From NCBI RefSeq assembly GCF_014200605.1, contig NZ_JACHCE010000003.1:310001-374000 (forward strand): a stretch of DNA of 64,000 nt, given 5' to 3'. The notes beneath the pieces were generated by a model that was given only the letters and a program-made list of their open reading frames with translations, did no database searches and was not told the origin of the DNA. Within the stretch, counting starts at the first letter, position 1. Each line of letters starts with the position of its first letter. A program made the translations under genes and the position numbers. The DNA is from Pedobacter cryoconitis. Lineage in GTDB: Bacteria; Bacteroidota; Bacteroidia; Sphingobacteriales; Sphingobacteriaceae. Of this stretch, positions 1 to 9,540 are shown piece by piece.

Positions 1-123
1 CAGCATGTCCTATTAATTGATGATGTGATTACAACTGGCGCCACCCTTGAAGCCTGCGGGAAGATATTGCTGGATAGCGGATTAAACAAGCTATCTATTG
101 CAGCAGCAGCTTATGCAGAATAA
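1..123 (+). CDS. ComF family phosphoribosyltransferase-like protein, C-terminal fragment
   Basis: Only the last 40 codons are in the window, open from base 1 to TAA at 121-123. The visible part carries the PRPP-binding loop of type I phosphoribosyltransferases: two acidic residues followed by TTGAT (VLLIDDVITTGATL), then a short helix and a terminal beta strand. In ComF-like proteins this loop ends the protein, as it does here. ComF relatives are tied to DNA uptake, though in Bacteroidota their role is mostly unproven. Another short type I phosphoribosyltransferase remains possible because the N-terminal zinc-ribbon region is outside the window. Confidence 0.75.
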   Translation, partial: QHVLLIDDVITTGATLEACGKILLDSGLNKLSIAAAAYAE

Positions 124-197
124 TAAATGATAATTTATATGTTATTAAAAAATATTTAAGAAAAATAATCAGGCCACATAACATTTCCATATTATGC

Positions 198-277
198 TCG
201 TTTATATATTCGAGAGCGTTAATTTAGATGGTAAGGGTCGATATTTTCTTCATAGAAATATCGGCCCTTTATCTTTT
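198..277 (+). repeat. Repeat-hairpin unit 1 (28-29 nt repeat plus terminator-like stem)
   Basis: Bases 198-226 contain TCGTTTATATA, then CGAGAGCGTTAATTTA, and recur at 340-367 with a single-base indel and one change. A 12-bp stem follows (235-246 with 256-267, one G-T wobble, 9-nt loop) and then a T-rich run, which looks like a rho-independent terminator for plus-strand transcription. The repeat is conserved between the two units but the stem sequence is not, so structure rather than sequence is kept. It lies just after comF and may terminate it. A small RNA gene is an alternative. Confidence 0.6.
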
Positions 278-339
278 GATAACAAATCTGCTTATTTTAT
301 AAAAAAAAACATTTTATCTAAAACAATATCCGCAGTCAA

Positions 340-405
340 TCGTTTATATACCGAGAGCGTTAATTTAGGGGTCGGAATTTCTTAACAGAATTCCGGCTCT
401 TCTTT
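340..405 (+). repeat. Repeat-hairpin unit 2
   Basis: This is the second copy of the repeat (340-367). A different but equivalent stem follows: 371-379 pairs with 389-397 around a 9-nt loop, and then comes TCTTCTTTTTT. A TATCTTTTG box at 270-278, close to the Bacteroidota -7 element, lies about 60 nt upstream and could start a short transcript covering this unit. Seen: the repeat and the stem. Inferred: any transcription. Confidence 0.55.
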
Positions 406-436
406 TTTACAGCCTTTTTTTCAGGACGATTTTCTA

Positions 437-3208
437 CTATTTTTCTTTGGAAAGAAATCCAGAAAGTAATCTTTTGATCTCTTCAGGATTAAAAGGTTTC
501 AACACATGACCATTCATGCCGCATTCTTTGAATTTATAATGATCATTTTTTAATGTAGAAGCAGTCAATGCAATAATAGGTACATTTTTATAATAAGCTC
601 CGCTGATATCCCGGATAATGCCAGTGGTTTCAAAACCATCTATTCCAGCCATTTTAATATCCATAAAAATCAGATCATAACTTTCTGTCATAATCTTCTC
701 TATGGCTTCATATCCGTTAACAGCAGATTCGATTTCCAGCCCCCATTTACTTAAAATACGTTTTGCGATAAGAATATTAATCTCATTATCATCCACAACC
801 AGTATTTTCTTTCCTACAAAAACACTCATCTCTGTATTATTGCCGGGAGAAGCGGACAACTCCGCTGTTTTGCTAAATGCAATTTCAAAAGAAAAAGTTG
901 TTCCTTCACCTTCTGTACTATCAACGATAATATCAGAATTAAACATCTGCAGTAGTTTCTTTGTAATAGCAAGCCCTAAACCTGTCCCTCCATATTTTCT
1001 GGAAATATCAGTTTTAGCCTGGGTAAAGGTTTCGAAAATATAGTTTTGCTTATCTTTAGGTATTCCTATTCCATTGTCTACAATTTCAAACCGGATGATG
1101 GAATGCTCTTCAGTTTCCCCGTTAAGGGTAAGCTTCAATTGTACCTGACCGTTTTCTGTGAATTTTATGGCATTACCCAAAAAGTTCATCAGGACCTGAT
1201 ATAACCTGTTTTTATCCCCGGAAATCATTGTAGGTATAAGCGGGTCAAAGACAAGATTTAATTGATTGCCCTTTTTTTTGACATTGACCTGCAAAGAGTT
1301 AATGATATCATTTGCCAGCGTTTTCAGATTGAAAGGAAAAACTTCCAGCTCCATTTTACCGGTTTCCATTTTAGTGAAATCCAGGATGTCATTGATAATA
1401 TGTAACAAATTCTCTCCGGAAAATTTCAGGATATTCAGGTCATCTATCTGTGAGATTTTAGGGTCATTATCCAATAATAGGTGCGTCATACCAATCACTG
1501 CATTTAAAGGGGTACGGATTTCATGACTCATCACAGAGAGAAACATTTCCTTAGCCTCACTCAGCTTCAGGGCTTGTTCTTTAGCCTCAATCATTTCCTT
1601 TTCTACCTGTTTACGCTGTGTAATATCAGATATAAGGTCTATCTGCCTTTCAACTTTACCTTTACTATTGATAATCGGGGTATTGGATACAGATAACCAG
1701 ACGGTAGATCCATCTTTCTTTTCGGCCAGGACCTCTATGGTATAGGATTGATTGTTTTTACTTTTATCTCTTGAAGTAGAAATAAGTTCCTGATCATAAA
1801 AATTAGGAGAAAGTATATTTCCCAGATGATGTCCGTAAAGCTCTTCTTTTCTATAACCGGTTAATTTTTCAAGTGATTGATTTACCCAGGTTGTAATCCC
1901 TTCATTATCCTGGATATTTACACCGGTATTTGTCTTGCTTGCCACCATAGATAATACCTGCAATTCTTCTTCTGCACGCTTTTTATCAGTGATATCAATA
2001 ATAATTTCGACTTCAAGATCCACATTACCACGCTCATCGAGTACGACAGTATTATAAACTGAGATCCATATTTCTTTTTTATCTTTTCGATAAGCCAGCA
2101 TATCAATGGTGAAAGACTGACGCTGCTTAGTTAACCTTCTGACTTCATCGATCAGTTCCAGATCGGTATTCGGGCCAATAATCATGTCTCCGAGCCGCTT
2201 TCCACGAACGTCTTCCAGACTAAAACCGGTAATCTTTTCAAAGGCAGCATTTACCCAGGTTACGTGATTATCTGCATCGTTAATCACCACTGCATTATTT
2301 ACTTTGCTCGCTACAAAGGATAATTTCATCAGGTCACTTTCAACCTTTTTATTCGCTGTAATGTCTCTGCCATAAGTATACCAGCGGCGATTTTTAGAAA
2401 CCAGTGACCAGCTTATCCAGCGGACAACCTCATCACGGCCAATTACCCGGAAATCAATATGAAGTTCTTTATCTTTGTTTTGAAGACCTTGCTCTATGCT
2501 CTTTAAAACTCCCGGGATATCTTCCGGATAACAGACATCCAAAAGCCCCAGTTCCATTGCTTCCGGCACAGTATAACCCAGTAAACGGGTTACCGCCTCA
2601 TTCACAAATAATACTTTTCCCCTATGGTCAAGAATACAATGGATTTCGGGAGATACGCCTGTAATATCAAGAAGTTCCTGACAGCGTGAAACACTGGAAC
2701 GGATCTGCTCATCTTTTCTTCTGAGTAACAGATGGACAACAACTTCTCCGGCAATACTTTTCAGAATATCTTTCTGACTATCATTTAATTCGCGGGGAAA
2801 CAGATCAAATAAACAGATGGTACCCAGCGCATAACCATGATCATCAATCAGCGGTGCACCGGCATAATATCTGATATGAGGTGCTGAACTGACCGAAGGA
2901 TGATTAACGAAACGATAATCCAGTAAAGCATCCCGGACTTCGAATACGGTATCGCCCTGAATCGTATATTCACAAAAAGATTGTTCACGTGAAAGCTCCT
3001 TCACATCGGCCCCGATGGAGGATTTAACCCATTGCCTGTCTTTATCTAAAAAAGTAATCAGGACAATGGGTATATTAAATACTTGTGCTGCTAACCTCGC
3101 AAGGTTATCAAAGCTTTTTTCTACAGGAGTATCAAGTATATCATACGTGTATAAAGCACATAATCTTTCCTTTTCACTAGGTGATAATACTCCTGTATTT
3201 ATTGGCAT
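437..3208 (-). CDS. Hybrid sensor histidine kinase (GAF, three PAS, HisKA, HATPase, receiver)
   Basis: This 923-residue protein has no signal peptide or membrane span, so it is probably cytoplasmic. Domains in order: GAF at about 20-165, PAS at about 178-290, 295-415 and 420-540, HisKA with phospho-acceptor His562 in SHEIRTPLNA, HATPase with N-box near 675-679 and DNGIGIP at 711-717, and a C-terminal receiver with acidic pair Asp806-807, acceptor Asp850 and Lys904. All catalytic residues are present. It should sense small ligands through GAF/PAS and pass phosphate to its own receiver and then to an unknown partner. The ATG lies 19 nt downstream of glyA on the same strand, so read-through from glyA is likely. 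The GAF segment resembles that of the kinase at 19855-21363. No output regulator is adjacent. Confidence 0.93.
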   Translation of the reverse strand: MPINTGVLSPSEKERLCALYTYDILDTPVEKSFDNLARLAAQVFNIPIVLITFLDKDRQWVKSSIGADVKELSREQSFCEYTIQGDTVFEVRDALLDYRFVNHPSVSSAPHIRYYAGAPLIDDHGYALGTICLFDLFPRELNDSQKDILKSIAGEVVVHLLLRRKDEQIRSSVSRCQELLDITGVSPEIHCILDHRGKVLFVNEAVTRLLGYTVPEAMELGLLDVCYPEDIPGVLKSIEQGLQNKDKELHIDFRVIGRDEVVRWISWSLVSKNRRWYTYGRDITANKKVESDLMKLSFVASKVNNAVVINDADNHVTWVNAAFEKITGFSLEDVRGKRLGDMIIGPNTDLELIDEVRRLTKQRQSFTIDMLAYRKDKKEIWISVYNTVVLDERGNVDLEVEIIIDITDKKRAEEELQVLSMVASKTNTGVNIQDNEGITTWVNQSLEKLTGYRKEELYGHHLGNILSPNFYDQELISTSRDKSKNNQSYTIEVLAEKKDGSTVWLSVSNTPIINSKGKVERQIDLISDITQRKQVEKEMIEAKEQALKLSEAKEMFLSVMSHEIRTPLNAVIGMTHLLLDNDPKISQIDDLNILKFSGENLLHIINDILDFTKMETGKMELEVFPFNLKTLANDIINSLQVNVKKKGNQLNLVFDPLIPTMISGDKNRLYQVLMNFLGNAIKFTENGQVQLKLTLNGETEEHSIIRFEIVDNGIGIPKDKQNYIFETFTQAKTDISRKYGGTGLGLAITKKLLQMFNSDIIVDSTEGEGTTFSFEIAFSKTAELSASPGNNTEMSVFVGKKILVVDDNEINILIAKRILSKWGLEIESAVNGYEAIEKIMTESYDLIFMDIKMAGIDGFETTGIIRDISGAYYKNVPIIALTASTLKNDHYKFKECGMNGHVLKPFNPEEIKRLLSGFLSKEK

Positions 3209-3227
3209 AATTGATTACCCGTATTTG

Positions 3228-4499
3228 TTACTTGTATAATGGAAAACCAGCAACCAGTTCAGTTACTTGTTTTCTCACTTCACTCAAATGGGCATCATCT
3301 TCTGGATTAGTTAAAACCTGATCTATTAAATCAACAATTTTTTCCATTTCCTGTTCTTTAAATCCTCTGGTTGTAATCGCAGCAGTTCCAATGCGGATTC
3401 CTGAAGTTACAAAAGGAGATTTATCGTCAAACGGCACCATATTCTTGTTCACGGTAATATCTGCTTTTTCAAGCGCATTTTCTGCAAGTTTTCCAGTTAT
3501 ATTTTTATTACGTAAATCGATCAGCATAAGGTGGTTGTCTGTTCCTCCTGAGATGATACCGTAACCTCTGTTCACAAATGCCTTCGCCATTGCCTGCGCA
3601 TTTGCCTGTACCTGCTTAATATAAACCAGATATTCATCACTTAAAGCTTCACCAAATGCGATCGCTTTAGCTGCAATAATATGTTCTAAAGGCCCACCCT
3701 GAGTACCTGGAAAAACTGCCATATCTAAAACAGATGACATCATTCTGGTTTCTCCTTTTGGAGTTTTCAGACCAAATGGGTTTTCAAAATCTTTCCCCAT
3801 CATAATCAGTCCGCCACGTGGACCACGTAATGTTTTGTGTGTAGTTGTAGTAACGATATGGCAATGAGGAAGTGGATTTGCCAATAATCCTTTTGCAATC
3901 AGTCCGGCTGGGTGTGAGATATCAGCAAGCACCAATGCGCCAATTTTATCTGCTACGCTACGGATAAAAGCATAATCCCATTCTCTGGAATAAGCAGATG
4001 CACCGCAGATAATCAATTTTGGACGTTCAGCTAATGCTAACTCTTCTAGTTTTGCATAATCAATCAGTCCATCTTCTTTTTTTACTCCGTAGAAAAGCGG
4101 GTGGTATAATTTACCTGAAAAATTTACAGGAGAACCATGTGTTAAGTGTCCTCCGTGAGAAAGATCAAATCCAAGAATTTTGTCTCCTGGTTGTATAACA
4201 GCAAGCATTACTGCTGCGTTAGCTTGTGCACCAGAGTGTGGTTGAACGTTAACCCATTCAGCACCAAATAGTTTTTTTGCACGCTCAATGGCAATATTCT
4301 CCACCTCATCAACTACCTGACATCCGCCATAATAACGTTTGCCTGGTAAGCCTTCAGCATATTTGTTAGTTAATACTGAACCCGCAGCTTCCATCACCTG
4401 TTTGCTTACAAAATTCTCTGAAGCAATCAGTTCAAGGCCGTTTTCCTGACGGTCTAATTCCCTGTCAATCAAATCAAAAATTAAAGTATCTCTTTCCAT
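3228..4499 (-). CDS. glyA: Serine hydroxymethyltransferase
   Basis: GlyA is a PLP enzyme that converts serine and tetrahydrofolate to glycine and 5,10-methylene-tetrahydrofolate, the main cytoplasmic one-carbon source. The 423 residues match the family length. The PLP-binding lysine is Lys222 in [14 protein letters not shown], and the N-terminal ELIASENF signature is intact. The ATG at 4497-4499 fits the usual Bacteroidota N-terminus ([11 protein letters not shown]). It is divergent from dxs across a 375-nt intergenic region and is followed after 19 nt by the hybrid kinase. There is nothing unusual in the enzyme. Confidence 0.98.
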   Translation of the reverse strand: MERDTLIFDLIDRELDRQENGLELIASENFVSKQVMEAAGSVLTNKYAEGLPGKRYYGGCQVVDEVENIAIERAKKLFGAEWVNVQPHSGAQANAAVMLAVIQPGDKILGFDLSHGGHLTHGSPVNFSGKLYHPLFYGVKKEDGLIDYAKLEELALAERPKLIICGASAYSREWDYAFIRSVADKIGALVLADISHPAGLIAKGLLANPLPHCHIVTTTTHKTLRGPRGGLIMMGKDFENPFGLKTPKGETRMMSSVLDMAVFPGTQGGPLEHIIAAKAIAFGEALSDEYLVYIKQVQANAQAMAKAFVNRGYGIISGGTDNHLMLIDLRNKNITGKLAENALEKADITVNKNMVPFDDKSPFVTSGIRIGTAAITTRGFKEQEMEKIVDLIDQVLTNPEDDAHLSEVRKQVTELVAGFPLYK

Positions 4500-4874
4500 T
4501 TATCAAAGTATATTTCTGTAAAAATAATCATTTTCATCAGAAGCTGCTGGAATTTAGATACTCAATTGTTTATAATTTATTTTTAAGCGAAACAAGTCAG
4601 ATTTATTTCTGATAGCTTTACTATCAGAAATGAATATGGCGCGGTTGGAGCTAAAAAGAAACATAAATAAGTGAGCAGATGAATTTTAAACTGTTTCGGT
4701 AATATATATTTTTTTAATGGTGATGAAGCTATCTATGGTTTTTTCATTGATTTAGAGGCCCTGAATAATGTATCCTGCAAATCAAAAAAGTTCTTGTTAT
4801 TCGAATGACTATTATTTTGTGGTTATCTTAACTAAAATCCCGTACTTTGTATATTGTTGTCTATTAAACCCTGC
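4500..4874. other. Intergenic region between divergent glyA and dxs
   Basis: The 375 nt between the two starts should contain both promoters. A TACTTTG box sits at 4843-4849 upstream of dxs. A mirror TACTTTG (minus strand, 4504-4510) lies only five bases from the glyA ATG. An AGAAATxxG-rich segment at about 4605-4635 contains a short inverted repeat (TTTCTGATAG and CTATCAGAAA). No small gene or riboswitch was recognised. Confidence 0.5.
4817..4849 (+). promoter_or_regulatory. Candidate dxs promoter
   Basis: TACTTTG at 4843-4849 resembles the Bacteroidota -7 box TAnnTTTG but is one base short. A TTG at 4817-4819, 23 nt upstream, could be the -33 element. The transcript would start near 4855, about 20 nt before the ATG at 4875. 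Confidence 0.35.
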
Positions 4875-6803
4875 ATGGAAAACTTCAACACTCCATTACT
4901 ACCAAACATAAATTATCCTGCTGATTTAAAGCAGTATAAAGAAGATGATCTGGAACAAATCAGCCAGGAATTACGTCAGTATATCATTGATACAGTAAGT
5001 GTAAACGGCGGACATTTTTCTTCCAGTCTTGGTGTTGTAGAGCTTACTGTGGCTTTACATTACGTTATGAACACCCCTTACGATAAATTAGTATGGGATG
5101 TGGGCCACCAGGCTTATGGCCATAAAATTCTGACCGGAAGAAAATCTGTTTTTCATACAAACCGCCTGCTTAACGGCATCAGTGGTTTCCCGAATATCAG
5201 TGAAAGTGAATATGATACGATGGGTGTAGGACACTCTTCTACTTCAATTTCTGCAGCATTGGGTATGGCTGTGGCTTCACAGTTAAAAGGGGAGAAAGAC
5301 CGTCAGCATGTTGCCGTCATTGGTGATGGTGCAATGACTGCCGGACTTGCTTTTGAAGGACTTAATCACGCTGGAATTGAAAATTCAAATCTGCTGGTTA
5401 TCCTGAATGATAATTGTATGTCCATTGATCCGAATGTTGGTGCACTTAAAGAATATCTGACCAGCATTACCACTTCCAAGTCTTATAACCGGTTCAGAGA
5501 TGATATATCAAATGTATTAATCAAACTTTCTGAGCTTGGCCCGAATGCGCATAAGTTTGTTAAAAAGATAGAGAAAAGTATCAAAGGTACTTTACTGAAT
5601 CAAAGCAATCTTTTTGAAGCACTGAATTTCAGATACTTTGGTCCTGTGGACGGTCATGATGTAAAAAAACTGGCTTCTATTTTAAAAGACCTTAAAGATA
5701 TCCCCGGCCCTAAACTATTACATTGTGTAACCGTTAAAGGAAAGGGTTTTGCACTGGCCGAAAAGGATCAGACCAAATGGCATGCTCCAGGCCTTTTTGA
5801 TAAAATTACCGGTGAGATTAAGAAGTCTGTATCTGATAAACCACAGCCGCCAAAATACCAGGATGTTTTTGGACATACGCTGGTTGAGCTTGCTGAGGCG
5901 AATAAAAATATTGTAGGTATTACACCTGCTATGCCGTCTGGCTCGTCAATGAATATCATGATGAAAGCTATGCCGGACCGTGCATTTGACGTCGGCATTG
6001 CCGAACAGCATGCGGTAACTTTCTCTGCCGGACTGGCTACTCAGGGGATGGTTCCATTCTGTAATATTTATTCAAGTTTCATGCAGCGTGCTTATGATCA
6101 GGTGATCCACGATGTTGCCATACAAAACTTAAATGTTGTTTTCTGTCTGGATCGTGCTGGTGTTGCCGGCTCGGATGGTGCGACACATCATGGTGCCTAT
6201 GACCTTGCTTATATGCGTTGTATTCCAAACATGACGGTTGCTGCCCCTATGAATGAAGAAGAATTAAGAAACCTGATGTATACGGCACAGCTGGAAAACA
6301 TGGGACCTTTTTCTATTCGTTATCCAAGAGGAAACGGAGTCATGACAGACTGGAAACGCCCGCTTAAAGTTATTGAAGTTGGAAAAGGCAGAAAAATATG
6401 TGATGGTGAAGAAGTTGCGATTCTGACCATCGGGCATGTCGGCAATTTTGCCGTTGAAGCTTGTAAGGAACTGAATACAGAAGGGATTCATCCTGCACAT
6501 TATGATATCCGCTTTGTAAAACCTCTGGATGAGGCTTTATTACATGATGTATTTAAACGTTATAAAAAGATAGTTACTGTAGAGGATGGCTGCATTCAGG
6601 GTGGAATGGGCTCTGCTATACTTGAATTTATGGCTGATCATAATTACCAGGCAACTGTAACCCGTCTGGGTATACCGGATGAAATCATTGAGCATGGTGA
6701 ACAACCTGAACTCTGGGCCCTTTGTGGTTATGATAAAGCCTCGGTTATAGAGACTGTAAAAAAGATGGTGGTTGGCAGAACAACTGCAACTATCGCTTCT
6801 TAA
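4875..6803 (+). CDS. dxs: 1-deoxy-D-xylulose-5-phosphate synthase
   Basis: Dxs condenses pyruvate with glyceraldehyde 3-phosphate using thiamine diphosphate, the first step of the non-mevalonate isoprenoid pathway. The 642 residues are close to the family norm. The ThDP/Mg motif GDGAMTAG lies near residues 150-157, with the paired NDN about 25 residues on. The transketolase central and C-terminal domains follow. An in-frame TTG at 4854 would add seven residues, but the ATG at 4875 begins a typical N-terminus and lies just after the likely promoter box, so I use it. The gene is single, is convergent with glmS, and ends at a strong palindromic terminator. The polysaccharide locus further on also needs undecaprenyl phosphate, a product of this pathway. 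Confidence 0.97.
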   Translation: MENFNTPLLPNINYPADLKQYKEDDLEQISQELRQYIIDTVSVNGGHFSSSLGVVELTVALHYVMNTPYDKLVWDVGHQAYGHKILTGRKSVFHTNRLLNGISGFPNISESEYDTMGVGHSSTSISAALGMAVASQLKGEKDRQHVAVIGDGAMTAGLAFEGLNHAGIENSNLLVILNDNCMSIDPNVGALKEYLTSITTSKSYNRFRDDISNVLIKLSELGPNAHKFVKKIEKSIKGTLLNQSNLFEALNFRYFGPVDGHDVKKLASILKDLKDIPGPKLLHCVTVKGKGFALAEKDQTKWHAPGLFDKITGEIKKSVSDKPQPPKYQDVFGHTLVELAEANKNIVGITPAMPSGSSMNIMMKAMPDRAFDVGIAEQHAVTFSAGLATQGMVPFCNIYSSFMQRAYDQVIHDVAIQNLNVVFCLDRAGVAGSDGATHHGAYDLAYMRCIPNMTVAAPMNEEELRNLMYTAQLENMGPFSIRYPRGNGVMTDWKRPLKVIEVGKGRKICDGEEVAILTIGHVGNFAVEACKELNTEGIHPAHYDIRFVKPLDEALLHDVFKRYKKIVTVEDGCIQGGMGSAILEFMADHNYQATVTRLGIPDEIIEHGEQPELWALCGYDKASVIETVKKMVVGRTTATIAS

Positions 6804-6842
6804 AAGCAGATTGCTCTTAGCGGGAATTCTTTAATTACGTTA

Positions 6843-6886
6843 AATCAAACAGCCCCCGGTTTAGCTAAACCGGGGGCTGTTTGATT
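6843..6886. terminator. Bidirectional terminator between dxs and glmS
   Basis: This is a 44-nt perfect palindrome centred at 6864/6865 (22 bases per arm). Its GC-rich core AGCCCCCGGTTTAG is flanked by AATCAAAC and GTTTGATT. It sits between two convergent genes and can terminate both directions. Confidence 0.9.
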
Positions 6887-6903
6887 AGAGAAAAATTCTT
6901 TTC

Positions 6904-8742
6904 TTATTCTACTGTGACAGATTTAGCCAGGTTTCTTGGCTGATCTACATTACAGCCTCTTAGCAAGGCTATATGATAAGAAAGTAACTGTAATGGTATT
7001 GTAGCCAGCAATGGTAAGAAAGCCTCGCTCGCGTCAGGAATTTCAATACAGTAATCAGCCATTTTACGAACTTCCGTATCCCCTTCGGTAACAATAGCTA
7101 ATACAATTCCTTTTCTTGCTTTTACTTCCTGAATATTACTGATTACCTTTTCGTAAGAAGAGTTTTTTGTAGCAATTACGACTACTGGCATTTCTTCATC
7201 TATCAGGGCTATCGGACCATGTTTCATTTCAGCAGCAGGATAACCTTCAGCGTGAATATAAGAGATCTCTTTTAATTTCAATGCACCTTCTAATGCGACA
7301 GGGAAGCCACTTCCTCTGCCTAAGAAAAGGCAATTTCTTGAATCTTTGAATTTATGGGCAATCTCTTTAATCAATTCATTGGACTCTAAAGCTTTCGTAA
7401 TTTTTTCAGGGATACAATCCAGTTCAGTCAATAACTCTACCAGCTTGGCTTGCGTTAAAGTACCTTTCTGCTGTGCCATGTAAAAAGCCATCAGCGTCAG
7501 TACGGTTACCTGCGCGGTAAATGCTTTAGTTGAAGCCACACCGATTTCTGGTCCTGCATGGGTATATACACCTGCATGGGTAAGACGTGGAATTGATGAA
7601 CCTACTACGTTACAAACTCCAAAAATAGTCGCTCCTTTTTCTTTGGCCATTTCTATGGCAGCCATCGTATCAGCTGTTTCACCGGATTGGGAAATGGCAA
7701 TCACTACGTCTTTTTCAGTGATAATAGGATTTCTATAACGGAATTCTGAAGCGTATTCTACTTCTACCGGTATCCTTGCATATTCTTCGATCAGATATTC
7801 TCCAACCAGACCAGCATGCCATGACGTTCCGCAGGCTACGATAATAATACGGTCTATGTTTTTAAGTTTATCTGCATATTCCTTGATCCCGCCAAGCTGT
7901 ACTCTTCCTTCATTTGGATAAATACGACCTCTCATACAGTCTCTGATAGATCTCGATTGCTCAAAAATCTCTTTCAGCATGAAGTGTTCGTATCCACCCT
8001 TTTCAAGCATTTCAAGTTTAAGCTCCAGCTCCTGGATATATGGGGTTTGTACTACGTTATCCAGACGTTTGATCAATAATTCATCACGTTTTAAGAATGC
8101 GATTTCATTATCGTTCAGATAAATTACGTTTTTGGTGTACTCAATAATCGGTGTAGCATCCGAAGCAATAAAATATTCTCCTGTCCCTACCCCAATAACC
8201 ATTGGGCTACCTTTTCTGGCTGCAATCAATTGATCCGGATGATCATTATCCATAATCACAATGGCATAAGCACCGCTAACCTGATGTAAAGCCAAACGTA
8301 CAGCTTCTAATAAATCTGTATTTTCTTTTTTATAGATCTCTTCAACCAAATGAATTAATACTTCGGTATCTGTATCACTATTGAATACATGACCTCTTGA
8401 AAGCAACTCTTCTTTCAGGGTGGCATAATTCTCTATAATCCCATTGTGGATAATAGTTAATTTACCATCATTAGAAGTATGCGGGTGTGAATTCCTGTCT
8501 GATGGTTCACCGTGAGTTGCCCAACGGGTGTGCCCCATACCAATCGTTCCCGATTTGTCTTTTCCTTCACTGAAATTTTCAAGTTCCTGAACTTTTCCCG
8601 CTTTTTTGTATAAGTTTAATCCACTCTGATTAATCAGTGCAATACCTGCACTATCATATCCGCGGTATTCTAATCTTTTTAAGCCTTTAAGCACAATCGG
8701 CCAGGCTTCTCTGTAACCTATATATCCTACTATTCCACACAT
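6904..8742 (-). CDS. glmS: Glutamine-fructose-6-phosphate aminotransferase (isomerizing)
   Basis: GlmS makes glucosamine 6-phosphate from fructose 6-phosphate and glutamine, the entry to UDP-GlcNAc. The 612 residues match the family. Cys2 (MCGIVGYIG) is the glutaminase nucleophile and RWATHG is intact. Two SIS domains follow, with SQSGETADT near residues 350-360. The C-terminus LAKSVTVE keeps the conserved lysine of the isomerase site. It is a single gene, convergent with dxs. Its product is the precursor of the UDP-GlcNAc-derived sugars made by the locus at 25.6-54 kb. No glmS ribozyme was recognised upstream, as expected outside Firmicutes. Confidence 0.98.
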   Translation of the reverse strand: MCGIVGYIGYREAWPIVLKGLKRLEYRGYDSAGIALINQSGLNLYKKAGKVQELENFSEGKDKSGTIGMGHTRWATHGEPSDRNSHPHTSNDGKLTIIHNGIIENYATLKEELLSRGHVFNSDTDTEVLIHLVEEIYKKENTDLLEAVRLALHQVSGAYAIVIMDNDHPDQLIAARKGSPMVIGVGTGEYFIASDATPIIEYTKNVIYLNDNEIAFLKRDELLIKRLDNVVQTPYIQELELKLEMLEKGGYEHFMLKEIFEQSRSIRDCMRGRIYPNEGRVQLGGIKEYADKLKNIDRIIIVACGTSWHAGLVGEYLIEEYARIPVEVEYASEFRYRNPIITEKDVVIAISQSGETADTMAAIEMAKEKGATIFGVCNVVGSSIPRLTHAGVYTHAGPEIGVASTKAFTAQVTVLTLMAFYMAQQKGTLTQAKLVELLTELDCIPEKITKALESNELIKEIAHKFKDSRNCLFLGRGSGFPVALEGALKLKEISYIHAEGYPAAEMKHGPIALIDEEMPVVVIATKNSSYEKVISNIQEVKARKGIVLAIVTEGDTEVRKMADYCIEIPDASEAFLPLLATIPLQLLSYHIALLRGCNVDQPRNLAKSVTVE

Positions 8743-9084
8743 ATTATTCTAGTATAAAGGTGTAAATCTAGTCAATTAATGATTTAATTACATTAAAATA
8801 AAAATTGTCTGTTTGTTTTGGGCCAAATGATCCAGTCTTAAAATTAACACCAGACTTATAACGGGACAACATGGGAAGTATTATCAATACGTTTTAGCTT
8901 AAAAACAAATAAGCTGTTGATTCTATTCGCATCAAAGTGTAGAACTTGTCTACAGTAAGAAATATAGTTAAAAAACATAAATATCTCATTAACAAGGAAT
9001 TAAATAAATGAAAAGCCCTTGGCATCATTATGTAACAAGGGTTAATACGAATCATCGTTTAAAACATATTTAAAAATATAACAT
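8743..9084. other. Intergenic region upstream of glmS and the small secreted protein gene
   Basis: The 342 nt lie between divergent genes. An 8-bp stem (9014-9021 with 9036-9043; core CCCTTG and CAAGGG) sits in the presumed leader of the gene at 9085, about 40 nt before its ATG. A second small stem is TGTAGA...TCTACA near 8938-8954. TACGTTTT near 8889 is a weak -7 candidate. No coding sequence was found. Confidence 0.4.
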
Positions 9085-9393
9085 ATGAAAAATTTAATCT
9101 TAGGCGCAGCCTTATTAGCATTTGCAGGAGTTTCAACAGTTAAAGCAAACGATATTAAAACTCCGGTTGCTATCGTAGCTCAACAAGATAGTACAACTAA
9201 AACTCCGGTTAAAATTGAAGAATTACCTGATGCAGTAAAAGCAACTTTATCATCAGATAAATATAAAGACTGGGCTCCGGTTGCAGCATTCAAAATCACT
9301 GATGCAAGTAAAGCGGAATATTACCAGGTTGATGCCAAAAAAGGAAGTGAAACTGCTTCATTAAAAATTGGTAAAGACGGTACAATTATTTAA
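9085..9393 (+). CDS. Small secreted PepSY-like protein
   Basis: The 102-residue protein has a clear Sec signal peptide (about residues 1-21, MKNLILGAALLAFAGVSTVKA), so it should be periplasmic or released. The mature part has the pattern of small Bacteroidota PepSY-like proteins: a helix starting at LPDAVKATL, a central W (DWAPV), then strands ending in KIGKDGTII. Such proteins have no firmly known role, although PepSY-like folds have been linked to peptidase inhibition. The assignment is by pattern only. The gene stands alone with its own terminator, and a leader hairpin may affect expression. Confidence 0.6.
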   Translation: MKNLILGAALLAFAGVSTVKANDIKTPVAIVAQQDSTTKTPVKIEELPDAVKATLSSDKYKDWAPVAAFKITDASKAEYYQVDAKKGSETASLKIGKDGTII

Positions 9394-9413
9394 TAATAAT
9401 ACCTCATTAAGAT

Positions 9414-9449
9414 AAAAAAACCTGCTCTGTAAAGGAGCAGGTTTTTTTT
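9414..9449. terminator. Terminator after the PepSY-like gene
   Basis: The stem CCTGCTC (9421-9427) pairs with GAGCAGG (9435-9441) around a 7-nt loop and is flanked by a 7-A run and an 8-T run, so it could work in both directions. Confidence 0.9.
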
Positions 9450-9478
9450 ATATACATCCGGATGATCAGGACTTATTT

Positions 9479-9540
9479 ACATTACCAACAGTTATCCACA
9501 TTTTAATGTGGATAACTGTTGGTAATGTTGTTATCCAACT
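9479..9540. other. 24-bp perfect hairpin carrying two inverted DnaA boxes, plus a third near-box
   Basis: Bases 9479-9502 pair without mismatch to 9505-9528 across a 2-nt spacer. The arms contain TTATCCACA (9492-9500) and its inverse TGTGGATAA (9507-9515), both exact consensus DnaA boxes. TTATCCAAC follows at 9531-9539. Further matches with more mismatches are TTATTGACA (9656-9664) and TTATAAACA (9666-9674). There is no T-tract, so an ordinary terminator is unlikely. Seen: the sequences. Inferred: DnaA binding, as an origin element or a DnaA-titration site. Confidence 0.6.

Noticed and set aside
198..367. Possible CRISPR array from the two direct repeats
   Set aside because: Only two copies, each tied to its own hairpin and T-run, with no further repeats or cas genes.
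194..385. 63-codon open frame across the comF-kinase gap
   Set aside because: It runs through both repeat copies and the terminator stems and has no protein-like pattern.
4504..4510. Minus-strand TACTTTG as the glyA promoter
   Set aside because: It lies five bases from the ATG and would give a leaderless message; it is also one base short of the consensus.
9479..9528. DnaA-box hairpin as an ordinary terminator
   Set aside because: No T-run follows either arm and the real terminator lies just upstream at 9414-9449.
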